DNA of 64,000 nucleotides from Trichobilharzia szidati (Eukaryota; Platyhelminthes; Trematoda; Strigeidida; Schistosomatidae), in contig OX235277.1 in NCBI GenBank assembly GCA_944472155.2, forward strand, positions 20,346,804-20,410,803. The letters are read 5' to 3'. A program made the position numbers and the translations under genes. The notes below the pieces were generated by a model. It searched no databases. It worked only from the letters and a program-made list of their open reading frames with translations, and had not been told where the DNA came from. Shown piece after piece: positions 62,886 through 64,000 of this stretch (the first letter of the stretch is position 1; each line of letters starts with the position of its first letter).

Positions 62886-63074
62886 TTGGTACCTCAACAT
62901 TCTGGACTGATGACCTTCAATGTATTCAGCGTTTTAGAAAGTGTTAGAAGACTGAATATTTTATATACGCCTATCTGCTTTGATGAATGTTTTGAAAACG
63001 TGTATACAAATGCTTCGGTCACCTCGGCATATCATTTAGTTCCAGAAATCATCAACAAGCATTGGCACTTTTAA
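62886..63074 (+). CDS. Unit 2 copy of the 62-codon ORF
   Basis: Counterpart of 50,149-50,337. It differs at six residues, with no frameshift or stop. Confidence 0.2.
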   Translation: MVPQHSGLMTFNVFSVLESVRRLNILYTPICFDECFENVYTNASVTSAYHLVPEIINKHWHF

Positions 63075-63584
63075 TGTTTATCCCGTTTATATTCCCTTCT
63101 TGATTCCTTTCTTTCATCGACAAACGTTTATTTCACAGCTTCTTCGACTTCACGTCTTTTATTAACATGTCTTAGAACTTCGGTTTATCCTTTAAAATTT
63201 GGTCATTATATTTGCAGCTCTCTGTTCATTCCACTTCACTTCATTTATTAACTCTTCGTTATTTTATTTTGCAACACAGCATCGAAATTACCTGGAGCCT
63301 ACCGCACTTGTCGGTTAATTTATCTATATTATTCATTTTGTCTCTCTCACCACAGGCTGCACTCACCACTGAAAGCCTTAATTCACTTGTCTGCACATAC
63401 ATATGTACATATATATATCATCTAATCTGATAACACTCTCTCCCCATGCATATTTTAAATGCCAATCACAATTAACCGATCATTGCTCCACCTTGATCTT
63501 AATCTATATACATTAAATCTAGCAAAAGAAAAATCCCCATATTGAAATCAAAACAACATTTTGAGCGAACAATTGTTATCGATA

Positions 63585-64000
63585 ACTTCTTTTTCAGGCT
63601 CTACAGCTATAAATCCATGAATAATAGAGTACATATAGCCAATAAAGGCAAATGAAAATAATATCAGAAACTGTATTGGGGTGCATGTGTAAGTTGAGAT
63701 GATAGTCCATTAGTTAACATAGTCAATCAAATGTGTATAAGGTGTATAGTCAGAAAAGATGTGATGATGTGTGAATGAACAATTGGGTGATATAGTGTTG
63801 TTTTATAGTCAACGGAATACAAGTGTCATTGGGGTGAGAGAAATGCGATAACCACAAAATACATACAAACACACATTAACAAAGGGGACACTGAATGTGA
63901 GGGCTGACCGATAATGTCTAATGATAAAATAAAGAGGCTAAATTGTAAATTGTAATAAGATGTTACAGAATTGGTAGGCTTAGTATAAAATCATCAAGGT
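63585..64000 (+). repeat. Long inverted repeat, left arm (unit 2), continuing past the window
   Basis: Matches 53,792-54,145 and then, unlike unit 1, continues as the reverse complement of 54,410-54,472. The arm is therefore at least 416 bases here. Confidence 0.88.

Larger units (their letters stand above)
54828..64000. repeat. Tandem segmental duplication, unit 2 (continues past the window)
   Basis: Direct repeat of unit 1, colinear to the window end. It lacks RTE2, the solo LTR and the 800-base segment of 42,797-43,590, and has about 270 extra bases at 58,697-58,964 and a SINE at 60,149-60,340. The TGCATCTC at its start is shared with unit 1, and two or three bases of microhomology remain at the junction. 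Confidence 0.92.

Noticed and set aside
1..64000. CRISPR arrays, operons, rRNA or bacterial genes
   Set aside because: No regularly spaced short repeats, no dense gene order and no rRNA-like sequence; the content is eukaryotic retroelements.

Overview
This is a 64 kb piece of AT-rich, gene-poor eukaryotic DNA built mostly from retroelements and their remains. The element set is an RTE-type LINE, two Penelope-like families carrying GIY-YIG endonuclease remnants, tRNA-derived SINEs and a solo LTR. With the base composition this suggests a trematode, most likely a blood fluke of the genus Schistosoma. That assignment is inference; no marker gene is present. I see no rRNA gene, no convincing functional tRNA gene, no CRISPR array and no intact cellular gene. 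A few short exon-like ORFs are listed with low confidence.

Layout. 1-6.7 kb: nothing recognisable, ending in an AT-rich tract. 6.7-8.8 kb: a decayed Penelope-like element (PLE1) between perfect 313-bp inverted arms, with a SINE nested in it. 12.0-13.2 kb: a second, different Penelope-like relic (PLE2), also with inverted arms. 14.9 kb: a SINE. 17.5-18.1 kb (minus) and 20.8-22.5 kb (plus): exon-like ORFs. 24.4-26.1 kb and 29.1-29.4 kb: diverged dispersed repeats; at 25.4-25.6 kb an insertion with a 50-bp snapback hairpin and 13-bp flanking repeats. 29.69-29.82 kb: a candidate terminal exon. 29.86-33.06 kb (minus): a nearly full-length RTE LINE with a 13-bp target-site duplication and a frameshifted ORF. 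33.1-41.3 kb: two more SINE copies in featureless DNA.

41.3-64.0 kb is a direct tandem duplication with a period of 13,506 bases: unit 1 is 41,322-54,827 and unit 2 runs from 54,828 past the window end. The two units serve as filled and empty sites for each other. Unit 1 alone carries a 5'-truncated RTE LINE with an uninterrupted 955-codon ORF (50.7-53.6 kb) and a 319-bp solo LTR (47.24-47.56 kb). Unit 2 alone carries a SINE (60.15-60.34 kb). These insertions therefore most simply post-date the duplication. A 354-bp inverted repeat ends at the unit junction. Sequence between the units is generally several percent different, except for a roughly 370-bp stretch with no differences and a 185-bp stretch with two.

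The genes do not form a pathway. The RTE LINE encodes endonuclease and reverse transcriptase for target-primed insertion, the Penelope relics encode reverse transcriptase plus GIY-YIG endonuclease, and the SINEs would depend on a partner LINE. All similarity statements were made by eye.
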